From assembly GCA_020252865.1 (NCBI GenBank), contig JADCCH010000242.1, positions 1 to 8,711 on the forward strand: a DNA stretch of 8,711 nt, given 5' to 3'. The notes under the pieces were generated by a model, which was not told the DNA's origin, did not search any database, and worked only from the letters and a program-made list of their open reading frames with translations. Of this stretch, positions 1 through 7,665 are shown one piece after another. The first letter of the stretch is position 1, and every line of letters starts with the position of its first letter. The DNA is from Methylobacterium sp. (GTDB taxonomy: Bacteria; Pseudomonadota; Alphaproteobacteria; Rhizobiales; Beijerinckiaceae). The position numbers were made by a program, and so were the translations under genes.

Positions 1-56
1 GCTTCAAGGCCAGCGCCGCAACCCCGAAAACCCGAAAGGAAAAAGCACGCGCTTGA
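1..56 (+). CDS. C-terminal tail of a probable IstB-like IS21 helper ATPase (partial)
   Basis: In frame 3 the first bases read FKASAATPKTRKEKARA and stop with TGA at 54-56. The two bases before it (GC) would complete a CGC arginine codon. IstB proteins often end in a W/Y-R-F-K motif followed by a short lysine-rich tail, which fits this. IstB is the AAA+ helper of the IstA transposase. Only 17 complete residues are visible and no ATPase motif is present, so the call depends on the tail and on the IS21-like terminus just downstream. Confidence 0.5.
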   Translation, partial: FKASAATPKTRKEKARA

Positions 57-141
57 CGACCCGCCAACACCGCGGGAAACATCTTCAACCCGGGTCACTT
101 CTCAACGAAAAAACCGGGTCAAATCTCAGCGGCAATCAACA
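1..141 (+). mobile_element. Right end of an IS21-family-like insertion sequence (partial)
   Basis: The outer tip, read inward on the minus strand, begins TGTTGATTGCCGCTGAGA at 141. Two 16-base direct repeats sharing CCGGGTCA and a TCTCA core lie at 90-105 (CCGGGTCACTTCTCAA) and 114-129 (CCGGGTCAAATCTCAG). IS21-family elements are known for TG...CA tips and several such repeats near each end. The exporter reading frame at 142-269 stops resembling its family exactly where this tip begins, which places the junction at 141/142. The other end and the target duplication lie outside the window. The family call rests on remembered terminal sequence and on the istB-like tail at 1-56. Confidence 0.7.
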
Positions 142-269
142 GTGCAGGCAAAGGCCGCGAGCACGCTGGCCTGTCCGCCTCGGCCGAGACCCGTGGCGAT
201 GGTGTAGAGCGCACCCGTGCCCGGCGACGCCACGACGATGAAGGTGGTGATCCAGAACTCGATCGTCAT
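126..269 (-). pseudogene. LysE/RhtB-family exporter, N-terminal fragment cut by IS
   Basis: The ATG at 269 is preceded by AGGAA (275-279 on the complement) at a 5-base spacing. The product starts MTIEFWITTFIVVASPGTGA and continues LYTIATGLGRGGQASVLAAF. This is the first transmembrane segment and the S-P-G-T-G region typical of LysE/RhtB amino-acid or metabolite exporters, which are normally about 200 residues long. Family similarity ends after about 43 codons. Four more codons and the stop (TGA, 126-128) come from the IS end, giving a 47-residue product. Native sequence is 142-269. A functional transporter is not expected. The gene starts 48 bases downstream of the rpoD stop on the same strand, so it may once have been read through from rpoD. 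The substrate cannot be inferred. Confidence 0.8.
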
Positions 270-317
270 GGGAATTCCTGATGGCATCGACGGGCCGTCA
301 GGTTTTCACAACAGAAC

Positions 318-2327
<2,010 letters not shown>

Positions 2328-2635
2328 GCGATGTTCATCCCACCATCTCTCGCCGTCAATCGCCTCGGACCCGAAGCAGAGAGCCCCCAGGCGATTATGC
2401 CGAAGCAGTTTAACGACCTCTTATCCAAGGTGCGAAAAAGCGGATTCGTGCCGCGCCCGAATTCCCCATCCTCACCCCGGCGAGACAACGCTTCGCACGC
2501 TTCGCGTGAAGGGCGTTCCCCCGCTTTCAGATCAAAATCGGCAAAACAGCGTTTTCCGGTTTTAACCCTGATTCATTCCTTCCGCATTTTCTTCATGCAA
2601 ACCGGAATCCACTTCGCCTGAAAATGCGATTGCCC
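2328..2635. other. dnaG-rpoD intergenic region, repeat-like, possible internal rpoD promoter
   Basis: This 308-base stretch has no convincing gene. Read on the minus strand, just after the dnaG stop, it contains GCGAAGTGGATTCCGGTTTG (complement of about 2599-2618) and AAACCGGAAAACGC. These resemble motifs I remember as frequent in rhizobial intergenic DNA. Two small imperfect hairpins are visible: 2491-2511 (CACGC/GCGTG with a TTC loop) and 2540-2557 (CAAAAC-AG-CGTTTT type). Neither has a T-tract, so neither is a clear terminator. A weak promoter-like pair on the minus strand, TTCGCA-17-TTAAAC at about 2420-2450, is too degenerate to call. Confidence 0.4.
2491..2511. repeat. Small inverted repeat between dnaG and rpoD
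   Basis: CTT-CG-CACGC-TTC-GCGTG-AAG can fold into a hairpin with a 5-bp stem, a 3-base loop and a bulged outer CTT/AAG extension. No run of T follows on either strand. It could be a pausing or RNA-stability structure in a dnaG-rpoD transcript, or chance in GC-rich DNA. Confidence 0.35.
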
Positions 2636-4513
2636 TTATTCTCCCAGCCCGTTCTCCGGATCCAGTTGCGCCTCGCGCCGCCGGACAAGCGCCTTGAGAC
2701 GCTCGAACCGCTCCTCACCCCCGTCTTCAGCGACTTCACGGGCAACAGCCTCGATCTCGCTATGTAGAAAGGATTGGCGCTCATGCAAGTGGGAAGCCTC
2801 TCTCCAGGCGGTCAAAACGCGAGAAAAAACCTTTCCGGGTTGCGTCCAGCCCTCGGTTTTCGCCGCAAGCTCCAGTGCATGCAAGGGTTCCGCGAAGCCA
2901 CGGCCCACGAGAAGACCTGCAAGATCGCCGCCCTCCCCGCGTGCTGCAAGATCGAGCAGCGCACCACGAATGGTGCGCGCCTCCGGGGAGGCCAGAACCA
3001 GTTCAGCGATGGCCTCGGCCTCGGTCTCGATCAATTCCGGGTGATGAACCGCCGCGAGCACCAGAGCCGCCTCGCGCGGCTGCAGCACGGAGGCGGGACG
3101 GAACAGGGCATTGCGCCTGAGGCCCTCCGATGCCACCAACGGCATCCCGGCGCCAAAGCCACCGCCAAAGCCCAATCCGCCGCGCCGGTTGCCCGGCCCG
3201 CGCGCGCCGCGGTTGCCCTCGCGATAGGGCGTCCGCTCTCGCTGCGGGCGGAAAAGCGCGCGCAGACGTTCGGACATGGCGTCGCGATAATGGCGCTTCA
3301 AATCATCATCCGCGATGCGCGCGACCGTTCCGAACAGGCGCTTCTCGACATCGGCGCGCTGCTCCGGCGTCTCGAGCGGCGCGCGGCCGATCTCTCGCTC
3401 GAAGAGCACATCGACGAGCGGGCGCGGCCTGGCGAGCGCCTCGCGCAGGGCTTCCGCGCCCCGTGAGCGCAGAAGATCGTCGGGGTCTAGCCCCTCCGGC
3501 AGGAAAGCGAATCGCAGGGTTTTCCCCGCCGCGATCATCGGCACCGCGAGATCGAGCGCGCGATGCGCCGCGCGCAAGCCCGCCTTGTCTCCATCAAAAC
3601 AGAGGATCGGCTCCGGCGCGATTCGCCAGATCAGCCCCAGCTGATCCTCCGTCAGCGCGGTGCCAAGTGGGGCAACGACATTCGCGAGTCCCGCGCGATC
3701 AAGCGCGATGCAATCGACATAACCTTCAACCACGAAGATCGTGCCAGCATCATGCGCAGCTTTCCGCGCCCGGTTGAGGTTGTAGAGCGTCGCCCCCTTG
3801 TGGAAGACCGGCGTCTCCGGCGAATTCAGGTATTTCGCCTGCACGTCCTTCGCGAGCGCGCGGCCCCCGAAAGCGATGACGCGGCCCTTCGCATCCTGGA
3901 TCGGGAAGATCACCCGATCGCGGAAACGGTCATAGGGAACGGCGATATCCTCGCCCGAGACGAGCAGGCCAGCCTCGATCATCACATCCGCAGACACGCC
4001 CTTCTCCGCGAGGTGATCGCGCAAGGCGTAGCGCTCGCCGGGCGCATAGCCGAGGCGGAAGCGCGCGATGACATCGCTCCCGAGATCGCGCCCCTGAAGA
4101 TAGGCGCGCGCCTCACGGCCCTTCGCGGATTTCAGCTGCACCTCGAAGAAGGCTGCCGCCATTTCCAAAGCCTCGCCAAGGCCGGCGCGCTTCTTCTCGC
4201 GCTCGACCGTCTCCTCGGTGAGTTTCGGCAGCGCAACGCCCGCCTCATGGGCGAGCCGCTCCACGGCTTCGGGAAAGGAAAGTCCTTCCGTTTCAATGAC
4301 AAAGGAGAAGATATCGCCATGCTTGCCGGAGGAGAAGCAATGGTAGAACTGCTTCTGGTCGTTCACGTAGAAACTCGGCGTCTTCTCCGCGTTGAAGGGC
4401 GAGAGGCCGCGCCATTCCCGCCCCGCCTTGGCGAGGCGCACGCGCTGCCCCACCACCGCCGAGATCGGCAGGCGGGCGCGGATCTCCTCGAGGATGGAGG
4501 GCGGGTAGCGCAT
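2636..4513 (-). CDS. dnaG: DNA primase DnaG with substituted zinc-ribbon ligands
   Basis: The product is 625 residues and synthesises RNA primers at the replication fork with DnaB helicase. The N-terminal CHC2-type fold is at about 1-95. The catalytic RNA-polymerase domain spans about 110-370 with FRLGYAPGERYALRDHL, FRDRVIFPIQDAKGRVIAFG and KYLNSPETPVFHKG. Its TOPRIM core holds VVEGYVDCIALDRAG (E263), FDGDKAG (D307, D309) and LDPDDLL. A Gly/Arg-rich linker (about 430-456) precedes the helical helicase-interacting C-terminus (about 475-625). Of the four zinc ligands, three are replaced: CPFH reads SPFN (S38, N41) and HCFGC reads HCFSS (C59 kept, S62), so zinc is probably not bound. The frame stays open upstream to 5392, but MRYPPSILEEIRARLPISAV is the expected family N-terminus, so ATG 4513 is chosen despite no clear Shine-Dalgarno. 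The gene lies upstream of rpoD and divergent from brnT. Confidence 0.96.
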   Translation of the reverse strand: MRYPPSILEEIRARLPISAVVGQRVRLAKAGREWRGLSPFNAEKTPSFYVNDQKQFYHCFSSGKHGDIFSFVIETEGLSFPEAVERLAHEAGVALPKLTEETVEREKKRAGLGEALEMAAAFFEVQLKSAKGREARAYLQGRDLGSDVIARFRLGYAPGERYALRDHLAEKGVSADVMIEAGLLVSGEDIAVPYDRFRDRVIFPIQDAKGRVIAFGGRALAKDVQAKYLNSPETPVFHKGATLYNLNRARKAAHDAGTIFVVEGYVDCIALDRAGLANVVAPLGTALTEDQLGLIWRIAPEPILCFDGDKAGLRAAHRALDLAVPMIAAGKTLRFAFLPEGLDPDDLLRSRGAEALREALARPRPLVDVLFEREIGRAPLETPEQRADVEKRLFGTVARIADDDLKRHYRDAMSERLRALFRPQRERTPYREGNRGARGPGNRRGGLGFGGGFGAGMPLVASEGLRRNALFRPASVLQPREAALVLAAVHHPELIETEAEAIAELVLASPEARTIRGALLDLAARGEGGDLAGLLVGRGFAEPLHALELAAKTEGWTQPGKVFSRVLTAWREASHLHERQSFLHSEIEAVAREVAEDGGEERFERLKALVRRREAQLDPENGLGE

Positions 4514-4685
4514 GGATTGTGGATGGCGGCTAAGAGGAAGAAGGGCAAGGGGATTGATGGGAAAGATACGAGTGTATATGCAAAATGAACGAGTCAATAT
4601 TCTTTCGCAGTTCCCGCAGGTTTCGCAGTCAAACCACTGACAATGGCTCGCTTCGCCCACGAAACCTGAAATCGGGATTTGCGAC
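4514..4685. promoter_or_regulatory. Divergent dnaG / brnT control region
   Basis: These 172 bases separate the two divergent start codons and should hold both promoters. The region is visibly more AT-rich than its surroundings. The best sigma-70-like candidate on the plus strand is TTGATG (4554-4559) with TATGCA 17 bases later (4577-4582), or the overlapping TATATG (4575-4580) at 15 bases. It could drive brnTA. On the minus strand a TTGACT (4592-4597, complement) has no -10 at good spacing. Three 9-base tandem repeats (4603-4629) lie between the candidate brnT promoter and the brnT start. All assignments here are inference. Confidence 0.4.
4603..4629. repeat. Three tandem 9-bp repeats upstream of brnT
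   Basis: TTTCGCAGT, TCCCGCAGG and TTTCGCAGT follow each other without a gap. The first and third are identical, and all three share CGCAG at a 9-base period. They lie 56 bases upstream of the brnT ATG and downstream of the candidate promoter, a position suited to an autoregulatory operator. BrnA-type antitoxins bind DNA and repress their own operon, so these are a candidate operator, but no binding site is proven. They could also be a chance short tandem array. Confidence 0.55.
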
Positions 4686-4961
4686 ATGGAAATTGAATTT
4701 GACGAGGTAAAACGCGTCGAGAATTTAAGGAAGCACGGTATTGACTTCAAAGCCTGCATCCCGGTCTTTCTCGACGGAAACAGCTTCGACACTCGTTCAG
4801 ACCGGGGCGGCGAGCAGCGCCGCATCCTGATCGGCGCATTGAATAGCCGTGTAATTGCGGTTGTATATACTATCCGAGGAGAGAGGCTCCGCATCATTTC
4901 TGCGCGTAAGGCGCGGAAGCCGGAGGTGGAAAAATGGAAGGCGAACGCGAACACATCGTGA
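4686..4961 (+). CDS. brnT: BrnT family toxin (DUF497), type II toxin-antitoxin
   Basis: The product is 91 residues, the usual BrnT size. It starts MEIEFDEVKRVENLRKHGID and carries the family marks: an N-terminal FDxxK-like strand, a conserved KHGIDF (K16, H17, G18), a central strand with RRILIG, and VVYTIRGERLRIISARKA (59-76). BrnT proteins adopt a RelE-like fold and act as ribonucleases that block translation until bound by BrnA. These motifs look intact, so the toxin is probably functional. The Shine-Dalgarno is weak. The reading frame overlaps brnA by 28 bases, which suggests translational coupling. The pair lies between dnaG and yqeY, genes that are often close together in related bacteria, so it is probably an insertion. 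Confidence 0.93.
   Translation: MEIEFDEVKRVENLRKHGIDFKACIPVFLDGNSFDTRSDRGGEQRRILIGALNSRVIAVVYTIRGERLRIISARKARKPEVEKWKANANTS
4922..4927 (+). promoter_or_regulatory. Strong Shine-Dalgarno for brnA
   Basis: GGAGGT lies 6 bases before the ATG at 4934, inside the end of brnT. It is a near-consensus ribosome site and is what selects ATG 4934 over the in-frame GTG at 4958, whose GTGA overlaps the brnT stop. A stronger site for antitoxin than for toxin is the pattern expected for safe toxin-antitoxin expression. Confidence 0.75.
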
Positions 4962-5293
4962 CCTATGTCGGCAAACTCGGCAGCGGCAAACATGTCGTTC
5001 GCCATCCCGATGGCCGTCTCGAAATTCAGGAAGACCAGACCGATTGGGCGCGCGTGGATGCCCTCACCGAGGAACAACTCGAACGCTCCATCGCGAACGA
5101 CCCGGATTGGACGGAGTTCAAGCACATCGACTGGGCAGCGGTGGAGGTGAAACCCTTCGTGGCCAAGCAGGCGATTTCCATCCGCCTCGACCCCGATGTG
5201 CTGGAATTCTTCAAGAAGGATGGCCCCGGCTATCAGGGGCGCATCAATGCCGTGCTGCGGCATTTCATGGCCGAGAAGAAGAAGGCCGGATGA
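4934..5293 (+). CDS. brnA: BrnA family antitoxin
   Basis: The product is 119 residues. The middle segment TDWARVDALTEEQLERSIAN followed by DPDW (36-59) matches the toxin-binding linker seen in many BrnA proteins. The C-terminal ISIRLDPDVLEFFKKDGPGY with QGRINAVLRHFM (81-112) is the typical ribbon-helix-helix-like DNA-binding end. BrnA neutralises BrnT by direct binding and represses the operon together with it. The N-terminal 30 residues are less recognisable. ATG 4934 is favoured by the strong Shine-Dalgarno. The alternative GTG at 4958 would remove eight residues. The stop codon lies in the loop of a hairpin (5282-5306). The gene runs convergent to yqeY with a 120-base gap. Confidence 0.93.
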   Translation: MEGEREHIVTYVGKLGSGKHVVRHPDGRLEIQEDQTDWARVDALTEEQLERSIANDPDWTEFKHIDWAAVEVKPFVAKQAISIRLDPDVLEFFKKDGPGYQGRINAVLRHFMAEKKKAG

Positions 5294-5306
5294 GAAAACC
5301 GGCCTT
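5282..5306 (+). terminator. Hairpin over the brnA stop, terminator-like without T-tract
   Basis: AAGGCCGG (5282-5289) and CCGGCCTT (5299-5306) form a perfect 8-bp stem with a 9-base loop containing the brnA TGA. On the plus strand GAGAAATCC follows, so the usual T-run is missing. On the minus strand CTTCTTCTC follows, which is pyrimidine-rich. It may weakly end transcripts from either side or protect the brnTA mRNA 3' end. Confidence 0.5.
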
Positions 5307-5373
5307 GAGAAATCCCCGTAATCCACAGGGTTTGGCTCAAACTGTCCACTCGATTTGGCGTCAGGCCGGTCCG

Positions 5374-5388
5374 CCGGGTCATACCCGG
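5374..5388 (-). terminator. Hairpin downstream of yqeY
   Basis: CCGGGT-CAT-ACCCGG is a perfect 6-bp stem with a 3-base loop. It lies about 26 bases beyond the yqeY stop on the minus strand and 80 bases beyond the brnA stop on the plus strand. No T-tract follows on either strand, so intrinsic termination is uncertain. Its location between convergent genes is what favours a 3'-end role. Confidence 0.4.
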
Positions 5389-5413
5389 TCATGACAAGCC
5401 TGCCTGCCGAGGC

Positions 5414-5869
5414 TCACGCCGAAAGCGCCGCCTTCACGAGGCCCGAGGCCTTGCCGAAATCCATCTGGCCGGCATGGCGTTCTTTCAGCAGCGCGATCAC
5501 CTTGCCCATGTCCTTCATGCCCGCGGCCCCCGTGTCGCCGATGGCCGAAGCAATGGCTGCCTTCACCTCGGCCTCGTCCATCTGTTTCGGCAGGAAGGAC
5601 TGGATGACGGCGATTTCCGCCTCTTCCTGCGCCGCAAGCTCGGGCCGGGCATTGCTGTGATAGATGGAAGCGGATTCCTGCCGCTGCTTGATCATCTTGG
5701 CGAGGAGCGAGAGCAGCTCGTCGTCGCTGGCCTTCTCCTTGCCTGCGCCGCGCGCCTCGATGTCGCGATCCTTGATAGCGGCCTGGATGAGGCGCACCGC
5801 GCCGAGCTTCACCTTGTCGCCGGCCTTCATCGCATCCTTGAGGGCGGCCATCACCGTATCGCGCATCAT
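5414..5869 (-). CDS. GatB/YqeY domain protein
   Basis: The product is 151 residues, the full length for a stand-alone YqeY. It carries LGAVRLIQAAIKDRDIEARG (about 23-42), SDDELLSLLAKMIKQRQESA, an EEAEIAVIQSFLPKQMDEAE core, and the C-terminal GLKDMGK-like GMKDMGKVIALLKERHAGQM. This tail domain also occurs at the C-terminus of GatB, a subunit of the tRNA-dependent amidotransferase, where it contacts tRNA. The function of stand-alone YqeY is not well established. Two adjacent ATGs are possible. ATG 5869 aligns with the usual M-L/M-R-D start. ATG 5866 lies 4 bases from AGGTGA (complement of 5871-5876), a better spacing, and gives 150 residues. The gene is divergent from carA, and a neighbourhood of carA, yqeY, dnaG and rpoD is familiar from alphaproteobacteria. 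Confidence 0.92.
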   Translation of the reverse strand: MMRDTVMAALKDAMKAGDKVKLGAVRLIQAAIKDRDIEARGAGKEKASDDELLSLLAKMIKQRQESASIYHSNARPELAAQEEAEIAVIQSFLPKQMDEAEVKAAIASAIGDTGAAGMKDMGKVIALLKERHAGQMDFGKASGLVKAALSA

Positions 5870-6027
5870 ATCACCTGAACTGGAAAGCACGGCAAAATCA
5901 CCGAGCGAGCATTGATTTCGGGCGGAAGCTTCCTTAAGCGAAGGTCCGTTTCGCGCTGCGTCCGGCCCGCTCGGCCTCCTATGCCGCCCATCCAAGACAT
6001 CGACCACCCTGACCTCCGGTGAGTGCC
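5870..6027. promoter_or_regulatory. Divergent yqeY / carA control region
   Basis: These 158 bases lie between two divergent starts. On the plus strand TTGATT (5912-5917) is followed after 17 bases by TAAGCG (5935-5940), a weak sigma-70-like pair that could serve carA. The spacer holds a perfect 10-bp palindrome GGAAGCTTCC (5924-5933). No leader peptide, riboswitch or attenuator is evident. The promoter call is low confidence. Confidence 0.35.
6018..6023 (+). promoter_or_regulatory. Shine-Dalgarno selecting the carA ATG
   Basis: GGTGAG is 4 bases upstream of ATG 6028. An in-frame GTG at 6019 lies inside this site and has no ribosome site of its own, so it is unlikely to be the start. Confidence 0.6.
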
Positions 6028-7248
6028 ATGACGACGATTGTCCCGCAATCCGAAAATCGCAGCGTCACGCCTGCGCCCTGGTCGAAACCGGCCGTGACCG
6101 CGCTTCTCGTGCTGGCGGATGGCACGGTGATCGAGGGCGAGGGCATCGGCGCCGTGGGCGAAGGCTTCGGCGAACTCTGTTTCAACACCGCGATGACGGG
6201 CTACCAGGAGATTTTGACCGACCCCTCCTATTCCGGCCAGATCATCACCTTCACCTTCCCGCATATCGGCAATGTGGGCGTGAACGAGGAGGATATCGAG
6301 ACGGTCAACATGGCCGGCAGCACGGGCGTCTCCGGCGTGGTGCTCAGCACTTCCATCACCGCCCCGTCGAACTACCGCGCGAGCCGGGGTCTCGATGCGT
6401 GGCTGAAGGCGCGCAACATCGTCGGCGTTGCGGGTGTGGATACCCGCGCGCTCACCGCGCTGATCCGCGATCACGGCATGCAGAATGCCGTGCTGATCCA
6501 TTCGCCGGCGGGCATCTTTGATCGGAAGGCGCTGCAGAAAGCCGCGAAGGCCCTGCCGTCCATGGATGGCCTCGATCTGGTGCCGCATGTCACGGGTCCG
6601 CAGCGTTATGACTGGGACGAGACCATCTGGGCCTGGGGTGAAGGTTATGGCCGGCAGGAGAAGCCGGAATTCCATGTCGTGGCGCTCGATTACGGCATCA
6701 AGCGCAACATCCTGCGCCTGCTCGCCTCGCGCGGCTGCAAGGTGACCGTGCTGCCGCCGAATTCCATGGCCGAGGATGTGCTTGTGTTGAAACCCGATGG
6801 CGTGTTCCTCGCGAATGGTCCGGGCGATCCCGCCGCGACTGGTCGGTATTCCGTGCCGACCATCCGGGGCCTGCTGGATGCGAAGGTTCCGACTTTCGGG
6901 ATTTGCCTGGGCCACCAGATGCTGGCGCTGGCGATTGGCGCCAGGACCATGAAGATGGCGCAGGGCCATCATGGTGCCAACCACCCGGTCAAGGAGCACG
7001 CGACCGGCAAGGTCGAGATCGTCTCCATGAACCATGGTTTCGCGGTGGACCCCACAACGCTGCCCGCCAATGCCGAAGAGACGCATGTCTCGCTCTTCGA
7101 TGGCTCGAATTGCGGCATCCGCCTCAAGGATCGCCCGGCCTTTTCGGTGCAGCAGCATCCGGAAGCCTCGCCCGGCCCGGAAGACAGCCACTACCTGTTC
7201 GATCGCTTCGTTGCGATGATGCGCGCGAACAAGGCCGGGAAGGCCTGA
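6028..7248 (+). CDS. carA: Carbamoyl-phosphate synthase small (glutaminase) subunit
   Basis: The product is 406 residues. CarA hydrolyses glutamine and passes ammonia through a tunnel to CarB, which makes carbamoyl phosphate for arginine and pyrimidine synthesis in the cytoplasm. The N-terminal CPSase_sm domain (about 22-190) includes FNTAMTGYQEILTDPSY, FTFPHIGNVG and GVDTRALTALIRDHGMQNA. The class I glutamine amidotransferase domain (about 215-400) has LANGPGDP, the nucleophile C293 in FGICLGHQMLALA, GHHGANHPV, SMNHGFAVD, and the H377/E379 pair in QQHPEASPGP. The triad is complete. About 20 poorly conserved residues precede TALLVLADGTVIEGEGIG, which is usual in alphaproteobacteria. No carB is in the window, and in this group the two genes are often apart. 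It heads a plus-strand run with the cytochrome (84 bases downstream). Confidence 0.97.
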   Translation: MTTIVPQSENRSVTPAPWSKPAVTALLVLADGTVIEGEGIGAVGEGFGELCFNTAMTGYQEILTDPSYSGQIITFTFPHIGNVGVNEEDIETVNMAGSTGVSGVVLSTSITAPSNYRASRGLDAWLKARNIVGVAGVDTRALTALIRDHGMQNAVLIHSPAGIFDRKALQKAAKALPSMDGLDLVPHVTGPQRYDWDETIWAWGEGYGRQEKPEFHVVALDYGIKRNILRLLASRGCKVTVLPPNSMAEDVLVLKPDGVFLANGPGDPAATGRYSVPTIRGLLDAKVPTFGICLGHQMLALAIGARTMKMAQGHHGANHPVKEHATGKVEIVSMNHGFAVDPTTLPANAEETHVSLFDGSNCGIRLKDRPAFSVQQHPEASPGPEDSHYLFDRFVAMMRANKAGKA

Positions 7249-7332
7249 ATCTCCGGGCGCAAGCCGAATCCAGATCAAGGACATCCGGCGCTCGGAGCGG
7301 CATGCTTTTTCGGATAACCGGGAGAACTTGTT

Positions 7333-7644
7333 ATGTCGCGCACCGCCCTGCTGCTTGTGCTGAGCCTCTTCGCCCTGCCCGCCGAGGCGCGCGATGCCAA
7401 CAAGGGCCAGCGCCTGGCGAAGACGCTCTGCAGCCGCTGCCACGCCATCGGACCGGTGAGCGCCAGCCCGCACCCGCAGGCGCCACCTTTCCGCGTGATC
7501 GCCCGGCGCTACAAGCCGGAGAACCTTGAGGAGGCTCTCGCCGAGGGAATTGTCGTGGGGCATCGCGACATGCCCGAATTCGAGTTCACGACCGGGGATA
7601 TCGACGACTTCATCGCCTATCTCAATCGCTTGCGCCGGCGCTGA
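7333..7644 (+). CDS. Small periplasmic class I cytochrome c
   Basis: The product is 103 residues. An N-terminal Sec signal peptide is visible (MSRTALLLVLSLFALPAEA, cut probably after A19). The mature protein of about 84 residues has one haem motif, CSRCH (C33, C36, H37), near its N-terminus. The likely sixth ligand is M80 in GHRDMPEF, and a closing helix IDDFIAYLNRL ends the chain. This is the fold of soluble monohaem cytochromes that shuttle electrons in the periplasm. The partner is unknown. The Shine-Dalgarno GGGAGA (7320-7325) is 7 bases before the ATG. It follows carA by 84 bases and precedes the methyltransferase by 21 bases. It is shorter than mitochondrial-type cytochrome c and could equally be a c-type subunit of a larger oxidoreductase encoded elsewhere. 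Confidence 0.88.
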   Translation: MSRTALLLVLSLFALPAEARDANKGQRLAKTLCSRCHAIGPVSASPHPQAPPFRVIARRYKPENLEEALAEGIVVGHRDMPEFEFTTGDIDDFIAYLNRLRRR

Positions 7645-7665
7645 GGGCGTGGGACATCCCGGCGC

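Noticed and set aside
4328..4402. Zinc-ligand changes in DnaG as sequencing errors
   Set aside because: Three separate codons would need to be wrong while the frame and all neighbouring conserved residues stay intact, and the substitutions form coherent motifs (SPFN, HCFSS).
4569..4597. dnaG promoter on the minus strand using TTGACT
   Set aside because: The only good -10-like hexamer, TATACA, is 13 bases away, too short for a sigma-70 promoter.
4514..5392. Open upstream extension of dnaG on the minus strand, about 293 extra residues
   Set aside because: It is antisense to the well-supported brnT and brnA genes, shows no family features, and DnaG proteins begin at the MRYPPS equivalent. The open frame is a by-product of GC-rich codon structure.
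6019..6027. GTG at 6019 as the carA start
   Set aside because: It overlaps the GGTGAG ribosome site that serves ATG 6028 and has no upstream site of its own.
7249..7332. Intrinsic terminator after carA
   Set aside because: CGCTC/GAGCG near 7290 is followed by a short T-run at 7305-7309, but the arms are separated by a single base and cannot form a normal loop.
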